A stretch of 64,000 bases of DNA from Burkholderia sp. Ax-1719 (GTDB taxonomy: Bacteria; Pseudomonadota; Gammaproteobacteria; Burkholderiales; Burkholderiaceae). The notes beneath the pieces were generated by a model. It did not search any database. It was not told the DNA's origin and was given only the letters and a program-made list of their open reading frames with translations. Numbering within the stretch: position 1 is the stretch's first letter; every line of letters begins with the position of its first letter. Shown here piece after piece: positions 1-9,100 of the stretch. Location of the stretch: the NCBI RefSeq assembly GCF_011753055.1, contig NZ_VWWJ01000011.1, forward strand, positions 1-64,000, read 5' to 3'. The translations under genes and the position numbers were made by a program.

Positions 1-295
1 CATAAAGCACCAGCGTGGGCACGGACGGGTCGAGCAGCGGCAGCGCCTGCGCGAGCGCATGGCCGGTGCCGAGCTGCTGTTCCTGCACGGCGAACTGCAC
101 ATCGGGCGCACCGACGGCCGCGCGCACGGCGTCGCCGCCATGACCGATCACGACCACGAGGCGCGACGGCGAGAGACTGCGGGCAGTGTCGATGACGTGC
201 GAGAGAAGCGGCTGACCCGCCAGGGGGTGAAGCACTTTCGGCAACGCGGAGTGCATGCGTTTGCCCATGCCTGCCGCGAGAATCACGATGTTCAT
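1..295 (-). CDS. glmU: Bifunctional UDP-GlcNAc pyrophosphorylase / GlcN-1-P acetyltransferase, N-terminal part
   Basis: Only the first 98 codons lie in the window; the gene runs off the left edge. The protein begins MNIVILAAGMGKRM, followed by a PKVLH segment. These are the nucleotide-binding signature and substrate loop of the GlmU uridyltransferase domain. A later QLGTGHA stretch also fits GlmU. The enzyme acetylates glucosamine-1-phosphate and then makes UDP-GlcNAc in the cytoplasm, for peptidoglycan and LPS. The start at 295 is the ATG directly before the conserved motif; an ATG five bases upstream runs into a stop at once. The gene is divergent from the capsule export gene. Other sugar-nucleotide transferases share the N-terminal motif, but the PKVLHPLAGQPLL segment is typical of GlmU. 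Confidence 0.9.
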   Translation of the reverse strand, partial: MNIVILAAGMGKRMHSALPKVLHPLAGQPLLSHVIDTARSLSPSRLVVVIGHGGDAVRAAVGAPDVQFAVQEQQLGTGHALAQALPLLDPSVPTLVLY

Positions 296-422
296 TGCAT
301 CGATTTTTAGGTGAAGAACTCCTAAATCTTAGCACGCAAACAAAGTCAATCGGAGTGGGTCGATGAAGTTGTTGTAATTGCGTTGATGAGCTTGTTTAAG
401 AGCAATATAAAGCGGCTGTCGA

Positions 423-441
423 GTTTGATAATTTATCAAAC
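423..441. promoter_or_regulatory. 19-bp perfect palindrome, candidate operator
   Basis: GTTTGATAA, one central T, TTATCAAAC: nine-base arms with perfect symmetry. It lies about 40 bp upstream of the -35-like hexamer of the putative capsule-export promoter. That is the position of an activator site rather than a blocking site. Which regulator binds is unknown. Confidence 0.45.
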
Positions 442-478
442 GGATTACGAGTCTTGGCGAATTTTTACTTCCCATATG

Positions 479-507
479 TTGACTTGGTATCTGTCGAAAA
501 GTAGATT
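479..507 (+). promoter_or_regulatory. Putative sigma-70 promoter for the capsule export gene
   Basis: TTGACT (479-484, five of six consensus bases), a 17-bp spacer, and TAGATT (502-507, four of six). If used, the transcript would carry a leader of about 400 nt before the export lipoprotein. The prediction rests on hexamer match and spacing only. Confidence 0.35.
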
Positions 508-915
508 TCTCAATAATGCAAACGATTGCGCTGCCGATCGTAGCAATGTCTAGGTGTGCCCCGAGGCAGTGATCTGAGGGGGGCTGAGCGCGACTTTCTC
601 AGGATTGCGGACACTTCCCCTCACTTGCGAAAATCAGAATTTTGCGGAATTTGAATTCATAACAAATTCTCCGGATAACGGCCTTCGTCGAACAGAAAAT
701 TTGCGACCTATGCCTTGCAAGCGACCACGTTGTTTGAGCGAGGGAGCGATCCGGCGTAGTTAAGATCTGGTCTATGGACAAGCTTTTGTCAACTGCCAAG
801 TCATCGTTCTGTTGTACCTTGGAGTGCTTCTCTGGTGTGAGAAGTGCTTTTCAACTTCGCTCATGCAATAATTACTAAAATTTTTGCCCGCGCGACCAAA
901 ACTAAACCTGAAACG

Positions 916-2082
916 ATGCGAAGTCTGTTTTCTGTATCTTTTGCCCTGTCGCTGATTGGGGCGGCCACGCTTGCAGCCTGTTCGTCTATTCCGACATCGG
1001 GGCCCACCAATTCAGAGGTTGCGAAAAACGCCACCCCAGCGTCAACTGCGCCCATTCAACTTATCGATGTTGACGATAATGTAGCAAGGCATCTTTTCGC
1101 CGAGCGTCAGGTAGCCGATTTCGCATCTACGCTCGGCGAGTCAACTGTAAGGCATGATGAATTGGGTCCCGGTGACGTTATTGAGGTATCTGTCTGGGAA
1201 GCGCCACCAGCTACCTTGTTTGGAGCCTCGCCAACTGACCTGCGTTCGGGGGGGGCGTCAAACGCTCGTGTGACTGTTTTGCCAGACCAGACGATTGACA
1301 GCAACGGGAATATTGTCGTGCCGTTTGCCGGAGAGATTCACGCGGCAGGTAGGACTCTGGACGAAGTGGGGCGGGTTGTCACCGAGCGTTTGCGCGGCAA
1401 GGCAAATCAACCGCAGACTCTGGTACGTCTAGTGCAGAACTCTACGTCGTTCGTGACTGTCGTAGGCGACGTGGCCGCGAGCAAAAGAATGCCGCTTACG
1501 CCAAGCGGCGAGAGGCTTCTCGACGCACTGGCTAGTGCGGGCGGTGTGAAACAACCCGTGGATAAAATGACGCTGCAAGTGACTCGTGGCGACAGAGTTC
1601 AGGCATTACCGTTAGAAACGGTCATTCGTGACCCGCGCCAGAATGTCCCGTTGCGACCAGGTGATGTCGTTACAGCGCTCTTTCAGCCGTTCAGTTTCAC
1701 CGCGCTCGGGGCGACTGGTAAGAATGATGAAGTCAATTTTGAAGCGCAAGGGATTACGCTCGCGCAAGCGCTTGCACGCGCCGGTGGCCTGAACGACTCA
1801 CGCTCAGATCCTCAGGGCGTATTTATCTTTCGTTTCGAGAATCCCAAAGCGCTTGCGTTGTCACAGCAGCCTGTACGGACGGCGCCCAACGGGAAAGTAC
1901 CAGTTGTCTATCGGATCAATCTGAAAGATCCGAATAGCTTCTTCGTCGCGCAGACCTTTATGATGGAAAATAAAGATCTGCTATACGTATCTAACGCTCC
2001 AATCGCTGAGTTGCAGAAGTTTCTGAACGTTATTTTCTCTGTCGCTTATCCGGTAATCACGACTGTAAATACATTCAAATAA
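916..2082 (+). CDS. Outer-membrane capsule polysaccharide export lipoprotein (BexD/CtrA/Wza family)
   Basis: Forms the outer-membrane/periplasmic channel through which ABC-exported capsule leaves the cell. The protein from 916 is 388 residues, close to BexD/CtrA. It starts with a lipoprotein signal peptide: hydrophobic stretch, then LAAC with the lipidated Cys at residue 22. A polysaccharide-export domain follows (GDVIEVSVWEAP), then SLBB-type beta-grasp repeats, and a C-terminal segment that fits the family's membrane-spanning helix. A GTG start at 844 would add 24 residues before the signal peptide, so I prefer 916, although its ribosome site is weak. It faces the glycosyltransferase operon convergently, with a terminator for each strand between them. 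Its inner-membrane partners are at 11271-13887. The B. pseudomallei counterpart would be WcbC. Confidence 0.85.
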   Translation: MRSLFSVSFALSLIGAATLAACSSIPTSGPTNSEVAKNATPASTAPIQLIDVDDNVARHLFAERQVADFASTLGESTVRHDELGPGDVIEVSVWEAPPATLFGASPTDLRSGGASNARVTVLPDQTIDSNGNIVVPFAGEIHAAGRTLDEVGRVVTERLRGKANQPQTLVRLVQNSTSFVTVVGDVAASKRMPLTPSGERLLDALASAGGVKQPVDKMTLQVTRGDRVQALPLETVIRDPRQNVPLRPGDVVTALFQPFSFTALGATGKNDEVNFEAQGITLAQALARAGGLNDSRSDPQGVFIFRFENPKALALSQQPVRTAPNGKVPVVYRINLKDPNSFFVAQTFMMENKDLLYVSNAPIAELQKFLNVIFSVAYPVITTVNTFK

Positions 2083-2102
2083 CCTGATTAGATTGAGGCA
2101 TG

Positions 2103-2134
2103 AAGCCGCATACCTTGATCGGATGCGGCTTTTT
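2103..2134 (+). terminator. Rho-independent terminator of the capsule export gene
   Basis: AAGCCGCAT (2103-2111) pairs perfectly with ATGCGGCTT (2123-2131) around an 11-nt loop. The 3' arm runs into a T stretch (2130-2134). It sits 20 bp after the stop codon. Confidence 0.85.
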
Positions 2135-2144
2135 CATTGAGCGT

Positions 2145-2186
2145 GGAAAAAATAATCAGTGGTTGGTTACTCAATCGTAGCCAACC
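2145..2186 (-). terminator. Rho-independent terminator of the minus-strand capsule operon
   Basis: On the minus strand, GGTTGGCTAC and GTAACCAACC form a 10-bp stem with one mismatch (2186-2161). A run of six T follows a few bases later (2152-2147). It sits about 40 bp downstream of the GT4 stop and back-to-back with the plus-strand terminator. Confidence 0.7.
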
Positions 2187-2224
2187 CGTCGCCCGTTTTC
2201 ACAACAACAAATTTGTAAAGCACT

Positions 2225-3778
2225 CTACCGGTGATGAGAATTTGTTACTTGAGTCAAAAATCTTTCCCACTGTGGCAAAACATGCTCTGGTAGGAAGCGT
2301 TTGGAAATTCTCGCTCCCCTTGCTTTTACGAGTTCGCCCAAAGCTTCGGCATCCGGTCCATGCAGTACCGAACGGAGAGCGTCAAAGAGGCTTCTCGCAG
2401 AATAGGGATCGAAATATATCGCCGCGTCCTCATAGATTTCCTGATGGACGGCGATGTCGGAGGCGACCACAACCCCGCCGCTACGCATACATTCGATCCC
2501 TGAGAAGTCAAACCCTTCGGCTAGGCTCGGACATACTGTTGCGGAAGCATACTTATAGAGTACGCGCAACTCTGCTGCCGGAATCTTATGCAGTAAAAAG
2601 GCAGTCCCATTCTCGATCCAGGGTCGCATTTCTCTCATTATTGGATTCGCGTCCCATCCGACGCTGCCTACTATAACGAGCTTGATCATCGGATCAAGCT
2701 CGGTCCGCAGCATAGCCAGGACTGAGGCAATAATCGTATGGTTTTTCCGTGGTTCAATGGTACTGACCACTAGTATGTATCGTATATTTTGACGTCCCAA
2801 ATGCTTGTCGTAGAATCGCTGGGATTCAGAAAGCCCGCTAAACACAGGGACGGCATCTGGAGCGTCGGAATTTAGCCGTGATTTGATGATCTCCGTGATA
2901 CTAGATACAGGTCTGTCGTCATCAAAAAATTCATGTGAAACCATGTTCGGAATTGTCACAGCACGATTCGACAACTCGGGTGCTATCGACAACAGACTTC
3001 TGCGAGTTGTTTCAGATACGCAAGCGAACCAGGCTCCATGCTCAATGTTGCTCCTTAATGCATGAAAGTGATTGCTATGGTGCCTTAATTTATTGGCAAA
3101 CATGTGCGGCATGAAGACTGGGAACGTATCGTGATACCGAACTACGAGCGCAGTGCTATCGCTAATCTCAGCCGGATATGGCGTCTGAGCAATAAACACA
3201 TCGATGCCTTGTGTGCAGAGCCGCGGATACATGGGGCGCGTTCGGAGTCGCCGAAGATTCAAACCGACAGACTGGAAGACATGCCACGGAGCTTCGCAAA
3301 CTCGATAGTTCCTGGTCGTAACTGTCGAGAAATCGGTAGCCGGAAGCGCTTTCGAAAATAGCGCTTGCCAAACGAAAATTTCATAGTGCAACGGCTCGAA
3401 ATAGGTCGTGCTGATCTGGTGGAATCGCCCTAGGAAGAACCTCAGCAAAGACAGAGTATAAATTTTCCATCGTTTGTAGATCCATCGTCTCACTTCATCG
3501 ATAAATTTTTTTGAATTCGATTGGGTGATGGATATGATGAGCCGCGAGTAAATCCCAAGTCGCGATGTTTCATCGGAGTCATTCTGTCGTCTATCCCGTG
3601 TGGTCGCCATTCCGGGCTCCAGAAAACGGACGGACTGCTGAAGGAGACCTTCGACGTCTGTATTTGCGCTATGACAAAGCCCACGGAATAGGAGGCGCGT
3701 CTCTTGTGGAATTCCTGCATACCCGTCGAGAGCAGGGCGCATTTCAACGAGAATTTTGACTTTTCCTGTCGACTTCAT
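2225..3778 (-). CDS. Glycosyltransferase, GT4 family
   Basis: A GT-B fold retaining glycosyltransferase that probably adds a sugar to the capsule or surface glycan in the cytoplasm. The C-terminal half carries the GT4 features: VVSTIEPRKNH, where the nucleotide-binding domain starts, then KLVIVGSVGWD, and the EGFDFSGIECM loop that contacts the nucleotide sugar. At 517 residues it is longer than typical GT4 enzymes (350-400), with an extra N-terminal region. I start at the ATG at 3778, just after the upstream stop at 3786 and directly before KVKILVEMRPAL. An ATG at 3838 would overlap the upstream gene by 53 bp. No strong ribosome site is visible. It is the last gene of the minus-strand operon. 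The sugar specificity cannot be read from sequence. Confidence 0.8.
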   Translation of the reverse strand: MKSTGKVKILVEMRPALDGYAGIPQETRLLFRGLCHSANTDVEGLLQQSVRFLEPGMATTRDRRQNDSDETSRLGIYSRLIISITQSNSKKFIDEVRRWIYKRWKIYTLSLLRFFLGRFHQISTTYFEPLHYEIFVWQALFSKALPATDFSTVTTRNYRVCEAPWHVFQSVGLNLRRLRTRPMYPRLCTQGIDVFIAQTPYPAEISDSTALVVRYHDTFPVFMPHMFANKLRHHSNHFHALRSNIEHGAWFACVSETTRRSLLSIAPELSNRAVTIPNMVSHEFFDDDRPVSSITEIIKSRLNSDAPDAVPVFSGLSESQRFYDKHLGRQNIRYILVVSTIEPRKNHTIIASVLAMLRTELDPMIKLVIVGSVGWDANPIMREMRPWIENGTAFLLHKIPAAELRVLYKYASATVCPSLAEGFDFSGIECMRSGGVVVASDIAVHQEIYEDAAIYFDPYSARSLFDALRSVLHGPDAEALGELVKARGARISKRFLPEHVLPQWERFLTQVTNSHHR

Positions 3779-3785
3779 TTCGGAT

Positions 3786-6104
3786 TTAGTGAAAATAGGT
3801 TCTCGGGGGCCACGCAAGATCACAGTCTTCGCTTTCAAGGCTCAAATTCACGCTATACGCGGGATCCGACAAAAGCACAGTCCCCCAACGTTCCTCCATG
3901 TATCCTGCTTCCCTGCGTGAGCGCAGGAGTTTCTCTGGGGTCACATCGAAACCGCGACTTGTTGATTCATGGTGATAGAGTTCCGCGAATGGGGTCCAGA
4001 TATTCGTAAAGCCAGCTTCTCGAACACGTAGGCAAAAGTCGATGTCGTTGCATGCCACCTTTAAATCCGTCTCGTTAAGACCGCCTACTGATTCGTATAA
4101 CTGCCTTTTTATCACCAGGCAAGCTCCAGTCACTGCAGATACTGCTCGAACTAGCTGTGCTTGACCAAGGTACCCAGGGCTGTCGCGATGTAAGAAACGA
4201 TGCATATGCCCCGCGACACCCTGCATTCCAAGAACAACGCCAGCATGCTGGATGGTGTCGTCGCCATAGAGAAGCTTCGCTCCAACGGCGCCGACTTCAG
4301 TCCTCATCGCGTGACTAACCATCTCTGTCAACCACTCGGGCGTAATAACTTCTACGTCATCGTTAATCAAACCAAGTACCTCCGCGGAGGTGGAGGTAGT
4401 AGCCATATTGTTCAGCGCCGAATAGTTGAAGGGGCTTGGATCGCGGATTAATTTAATGCGATGATCCATGCAGATATCTGCAAGATAGCTGAGGGTTTCG
4501 GGTTCGTCGGAGCCGTTGTCAACAATTAGGATCTGATAATTTGTGTAAGTTGTTTTCTGTAAAATCGACGTAATACAGCGGCGCAAATGCTCTCCGCCGT
4601 TTCGAGTTGGAACGATCAGGCAGACAGACGGAATATCATCAGGTAGCTCGTACCGGACTCTATATCTACCATCGACAATTGCCGCTTTCGCGTGGATGTT
4701 GAGCCGCGTAAAGTGTGCATTGAGTAATCGGCAGCCTTCCTGTGTGGTGTGCATGCCACACCTGTCGACTTCGCGTCGTGCTCGCTCGCAAGTATATCTG
4801 TGGTATAGAACGCGTGGCAGGTGATAAATTCGAGAGTGGTCAATTAGCTCTCGACAGCGAAGGATGAACGCTTGTCGAGAAGATCCGCAAGATGCCTGAG
4901 ATACGTCACCGGCGGCCTCGGTGATATCACGACGCAAGAAAGTGAGGCCAGAGAATAGATTCGTCGAATAAAACAAGTTGTCGTCCCAGTCCGGTTTCAA
5001 CACGGGATTCGAACGACTCCCTTTACTATTGATTTCATCTTCATCTGTGAAAATCAAGCAGATTTCGTCATGAGCGTCGACGGCCTTCATCGCCTCTTGA
5101 AAAGCGTCAGCATTCAACACATCACCGCACTCCAAAAGCACGAACCAATCCGCGATGATTCGATTTTCGGTGTAATGCTGTGCTGATGTTATTTGATGTA
5201 TTCGCTTATCCAGCTTCCAAACGGCATTTTCAGAGTGATCGGCGGAATCCGTCACCACGTACAGGTGCCAATTTGTATAGGTTTGAAGAAGAAAGCTTTG
5301 CACTGTCCGCTCAATCGAAGCGGCGTCGCCGGATGAATCGTTTAGAAACGCGATTAGCGAAGGACCCGAATGGTCTGAAGATCCTTCGAGGCTGACGTGC
5401 TTAGAACCGATAGAATGAGTTGGCTCGAATGCTGCTATCCATTCATGATAGGAAACGAGATCCCGTTCTTCACTGAAGAGAGCGCAGTAGTCCAGCCACA
5501 GTGCCTTAAATTCAGCCGCAGCGTCGACTCTGATGCTCTTCAAGCATTGACTTGGAGCGGCATATTTGTGACGCGGATGAGCATTCCGAAGTTTTTGAAT
5601 GATTCGGGAATGGGCAAAGCGTTTTGTTACGGGGACGACTCGAAATCGGATAACCGTTGCTTCACGTAGCAGGAGTCTAAGGTGAAGCTGTCCTGGGCGA
5701 ACGTGGATCAATCGTTTGCAAAGTCGACCAGGGTGGATTGGGAGAGTGTGGTAGTTGTCATCTTGGTCGATGTCACTGGATGACGTCCAGATAGTACCAA
5801 ACACGCGCATTCTCGGCGCGTGTATTTCGATTTCAGCCATATACCACCCAGACGGAATCTCTTCTCGAGATACCAGCTCGACTTCAGACTCCGTGGAGGG
5901 AATCTGAACAATATCGACTAGCGAAAGGGGCGCACGCCAGCCTGCAAGCAATGAAATCCTGTTGATCCAATTTGAGAGGTTGCTCCACAGCTTTCGCGTT
6001 TTCATCGTACTGCTCGATCTATATCGCGCCAATTCGGATATGCGCGTGTACGTCCTACTGACAACTGGTTCCGGCATGTAACAAAGCTTATTTCTATTGC
6101 ACAT
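3786..6104 (-). CDS. Two-domain glycosyltransferase, GT2 family
   Basis: A large (772 residues) O-antigen/capsule-type glycosyltransferase. The C-terminal domain is a clear GT2 enzyme: SVCLIVPTRNGGEHLRRC, ILIVDNGSDEPET, the DDVEV metal-binding motif, TGACLVIKR and later NDIDFCLRVREAGF. A preceding domain (SLIAFLNDSSGDAASIERTV, then LIFTDEDEINSKG) is a second, more diverged GT-A unit that keeps a DED motif. This tandem organisation is common in polymer-building surface glycosyltransferases. The start is uncertain: ATGs at 6104 and 6077 sit inside the two arms of a 9-bp inverted repeat, and an ATG at 6005 is also possible. It lies 28 bp after the giant fusion gene and 7 bp before the GT4 start, so it is surely co-transcribed. 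Confidence 0.8.
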   Translation of the reverse strand: MCNRNKLCYMPEPVVSRTYTRISELARYRSSSTMKTRKLWSNLSNWINRISLLAGWRAPLSLVDIVQIPSTESEVELVSREEIPSGWYMAEIEIHAPRMRVFGTIWTSSSDIDQDDNYHTLPIHPGRLCKRLIHVRPGQLHLRLLLREATVIRFRVVPVTKRFAHSRIIQKLRNAHPRHKYAAPSQCLKSIRVDAAAEFKALWLDYCALFSEERDLVSYHEWIAAFEPTHSIGSKHVSLEGSSDHSGPSLIAFLNDSSGDAASIERTVQSFLLQTYTNWHLYVVTDSADHSENAVWKLDKRIHQITSAQHYTENRIIADWFVLLECGDVLNADAFQEAMKAVDAHDEICLIFTDEDEINSKGSRSNPVLKPDWDDNLFYSTNLFSGLTFLRRDITEAAGDVSQASCGSSRQAFILRCRELIDHSRIYHLPRVLYHRYTCERARREVDRCGMHTTQEGCRLLNAHFTRLNIHAKAAIVDGRYRVRYELPDDIPSVCLIVPTRNGGEHLRRCITSILQKTTYTNYQILIVDNGSDEPETLSYLADICMDHRIKLIRDPSPFNYSALNNMATTSTSAEVLGLINDDVEVITPEWLTEMVSHAMRTEVGAVGAKLLYGDDTIQHAGVVLGMQGVAGHMHRFLHRDSPGYLGQAQLVRAVSAVTGACLVIKRQLYESVGGLNETDLKVACNDIDFCLRVREAGFTNIWTPFAELYHHESTSRGFDVTPEKLLRSRREAGYMEERWGTVLLSDPAYSVNLSLESEDCDLAWPPRTYFH

Positions 6105-6109
6105 GCCGG
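6071..6109 (-). promoter_or_regulatory. Inverted repeat enclosing two candidate start codons
   Basis: CCGGCATGT (6071-6079) and ACATGCCGG (6101-6109) are perfect 9-bp arms around a 21-nt loop. Each arm contains one in-frame ATG of the GT2 gene. In the mRNA the hairpin would mask both, which could lower translation or favour the internal start at 6005. Confidence 0.4.
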
Positions 6110-6132
6110 ATCGGGGCGGGATTGGACTACGT

Positions 6133-9100
6133 TCAGGCTATTCTTCTTTTTCCGCCGAGAAATCGCTGGAATACTGAACTTTTCGATCTATCTTGGAACT
6201 CTCCAAGCTTTTTGCCGAGCAGTTCAGAACTTGCGGCGATCAAATCCAGATACTGCGTGTTTTTGAAGCCCCAAATTGTCGACGTATGATCCTCTTTGTG
6301 ACCGACGAGAAAAGGATGCGTCGTCATGACTCTCATGGATCTCTTACGCTCAAGATACCGATCTATTGTATTCGTGTGTACATCACGATTATCAGGATCC
6401 CAGTTCGCAATCAAGTCGAAAATGCGCTTGTTATAACAATTGAAAACCGTGCTGATCAACTTATCGACGACAACATACTGCTGGTTCGATTGGATACTCT
6501 CTTCTAAAACCGATGCTTCTTCGCTAAGGTTGGCTAGCAGGCCAGAAAAAATGTCCCATTTTTCGAAGTTGCTATCAAGATGATTTTTGATATTCTCCCA
6601 TTGGTTGGAGAAATCTTCAGGGAAATCCACATCGTCTTCACAAATAGTGATGCTTCGCATGCCCTTTTGTCGGGCAAGCGAAATCATGTACTTGTAACTC
6701 AGCGCACATCCGATCCACCCTTGCATGTGTCGTAGACCCGGAAACATCATAAAGCCGTTCGAGCCACTCGCTTGAAAATCATCACCCCGCACAGTGTCCT
6801 CGGGGAGGGTCAGACAGAGCCTTTCCGACTGAAGTTCGAGCTTATGACCTGCTAGCTCCCAAAAATCGTCAAATTTGATGTTGTCCGTGGCGAGCAGGAA
6901 ACGATACAGGAAGTAGTCGAACGAGTTCGACATCGATTCAAGTTTGTGGCGATTCGATTGAATCTTCGCGTCTCGCCGTGCGTCATCCTCCACCCAGTAT
7001 CGGATTTTGTCGAGCATTGCCTGGATATCGTCGATTTCTACGAAATCGACGATATCCTCAAGTTCCTCATGACGCTTCATGTCGCTCGATCGTTCGGAAA
7101 CGACGAGTTTGTGAAGCGAAAGACATTCGTAAATACGTGTTGTCTCAAGCAATGCGCCCGGGTAATAGTGCACATTGATAACGACCTTCGCGTTAGCCAT
7201 CTCCGAGTGCAGATCTGTCCCGAAAGTGTCGTTAATGATCTTAACGCGATAGTGCTTTTGAATCTCGGTCAAATATTGCTGGCGACGATCACAATTTACG
7301 TCACCATAGAACAAGACATCATATTCCGGAGCATCGATCTGCGATTCAGGTGCGTAGTCTTTTATGTAGCCTACGGGGAGGTAAAAAGTCTGTCGACGAC
7401 TTAATCCATTATCCTGAAGGAAAGCGATATTTTCGAGAGAGTAATCGAAAACAGCATAAGAGTTTTCGAGAATTTTGAAATATTCTGGCGTGAACCATCG
7501 CGAGCTGACGGATTGTTCCATCTGGAACGCAACATAGAAACCCGGCAGCGTATCGAAGATTTGCGGGCAAATTACGATATGGGGAACATCCTCGTAGCCG
7601 CCTGGCGGACGCGCAAGAATGATTTCTGATTGGATGTCCGCCCGTGCGAGTGACGCCTGAATTGCGTGCGCAATGTACAGGCAGTGTTTGACTGTCAAAA
7701 TGACGATCGGTGCGCCGCTGGCGGGGCGCATGTCGAACACTGGCGCGCTGGTTGTTGCTGGTGCAACGAGTTCGAGCTTGTGCATCTCGGAATCCGAGGT
7801 GGACTCCGAGCCAGCGAGCAAGTGCAGTTTTCGATCGATCTCGGAAAGACGGGTGTTCAACGCGTGGTGCATAAACTGAAGCTGCGCTTCAATGGCGCGA
7901 ATGCTCTGAACTTGATCGCGGTCGTGATGCAGCCATTTCCCGACAAATGGAATATTGCGATACCGGTAGCGGCGAACAATCTCCCCCAGACCTGGAAGGT
8001 CAACTGCCCGCGCCTGCCCCTCTTTGCTAATCGCAAGTTGCGCGATGATAACGCGCTTGCTAACACCTGCCCGCAGGCGCGTCAGGTAATAGTGCGTTCC
8101 TTGCTCGTCAGGCAGTCTACGGAGCAACGTTTCATAGGCACATTGGATGAAGCTTTCGTCGTTGCGAGCAAGAAGGTCCGCGACGGATGAAGCTGGTTCT
8201 CCAACTAGTGTGAGCGTAGGTGTGGTTGGCATAAGTCGGGTTGATTTGTTGATTTGAATAGCCGCGACAGGTGCTTGCGTCGATGCTGCGGATAAATCGG
8301 CTGTGGCCAAAATATCGTTTAGCGTGAAGACAGCAGGCTCGGAATGATTGAGCAGAATTCTATGGACGGAATCAAGTACACTTCTGAGGCGTCGAAGACG
8401 CGTGGCGCCAATGCGAAGCGGGGAAAGCCGAAGGAGCGGCGTAAGGCCTTCTTGCAGGTGAATAGCGATTTCATTGCGCTGTTGCTGAAACGCAGTCAAC
8501 TGAGCCATGAAATGTTGCGCCTGCGATTGAGCAATACGTATTTGCTCTTTGAGTGAGTGTTCTCTCTCAAGCGCTTCGTTGATCTGGCGTGACAGCTTGG
8601 TCTCACTATTTGATCGTTCCTGATGCAGCGCCAACTCCAGGGCGTGCAGTTGAGTCCGCCCTTCGTTGGTCGACTTTGCAATGGCATTGCACTTTTCAAA
8701 TTCGAGCTCGACTTTGCGTGCAGAAGCGAGTTGGAGTTGATCTCGCAACTCGCGCATTTCACTTCGGAGATCTTCCTCCCGCTCCAGCGCTTCGCGATTT
8801 AACAGCAACTTTTCCTGCTGATATCGGTCACTCATCTTGAGCAAGCGTTCGCTGTTTGCATTTTCCTGCTGGTGCAGGGTGAGCATTGCTTGCTCGACCT
8901 GCATGCGGGAGTCCGCCAGTTGGCTGGCGTGCAATGCATCACGTTCGGCGTGTTGAAACCGAGATTCGCGTTCACGCTGAGCACTTGCTGAATGAAGATT
9001 CCGTAGCGTTTCGGCAAACTCACGTTCACGCGCAGCGAGCTGCTCAAGATGTGCTTCTGTGCGTCGCGCAGTTGCTTCAATACTTTCGGACGTGGCTCGC

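Larger units (their letters stand above)
296..843. other. 548-bp divergent intergenic region (glmU / capsule export)
   Basis: No convincing gene. It is A+T-richer than glmU. It holds a 19-bp palindrome (423-441) and a sigma-70-like promoter (479-507) reading toward the export gene. A minus-strand reading of about 66 codons near 599-799 has no ribosome site and no recognisable motif, so I do not call it. Confidence 0.6.
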
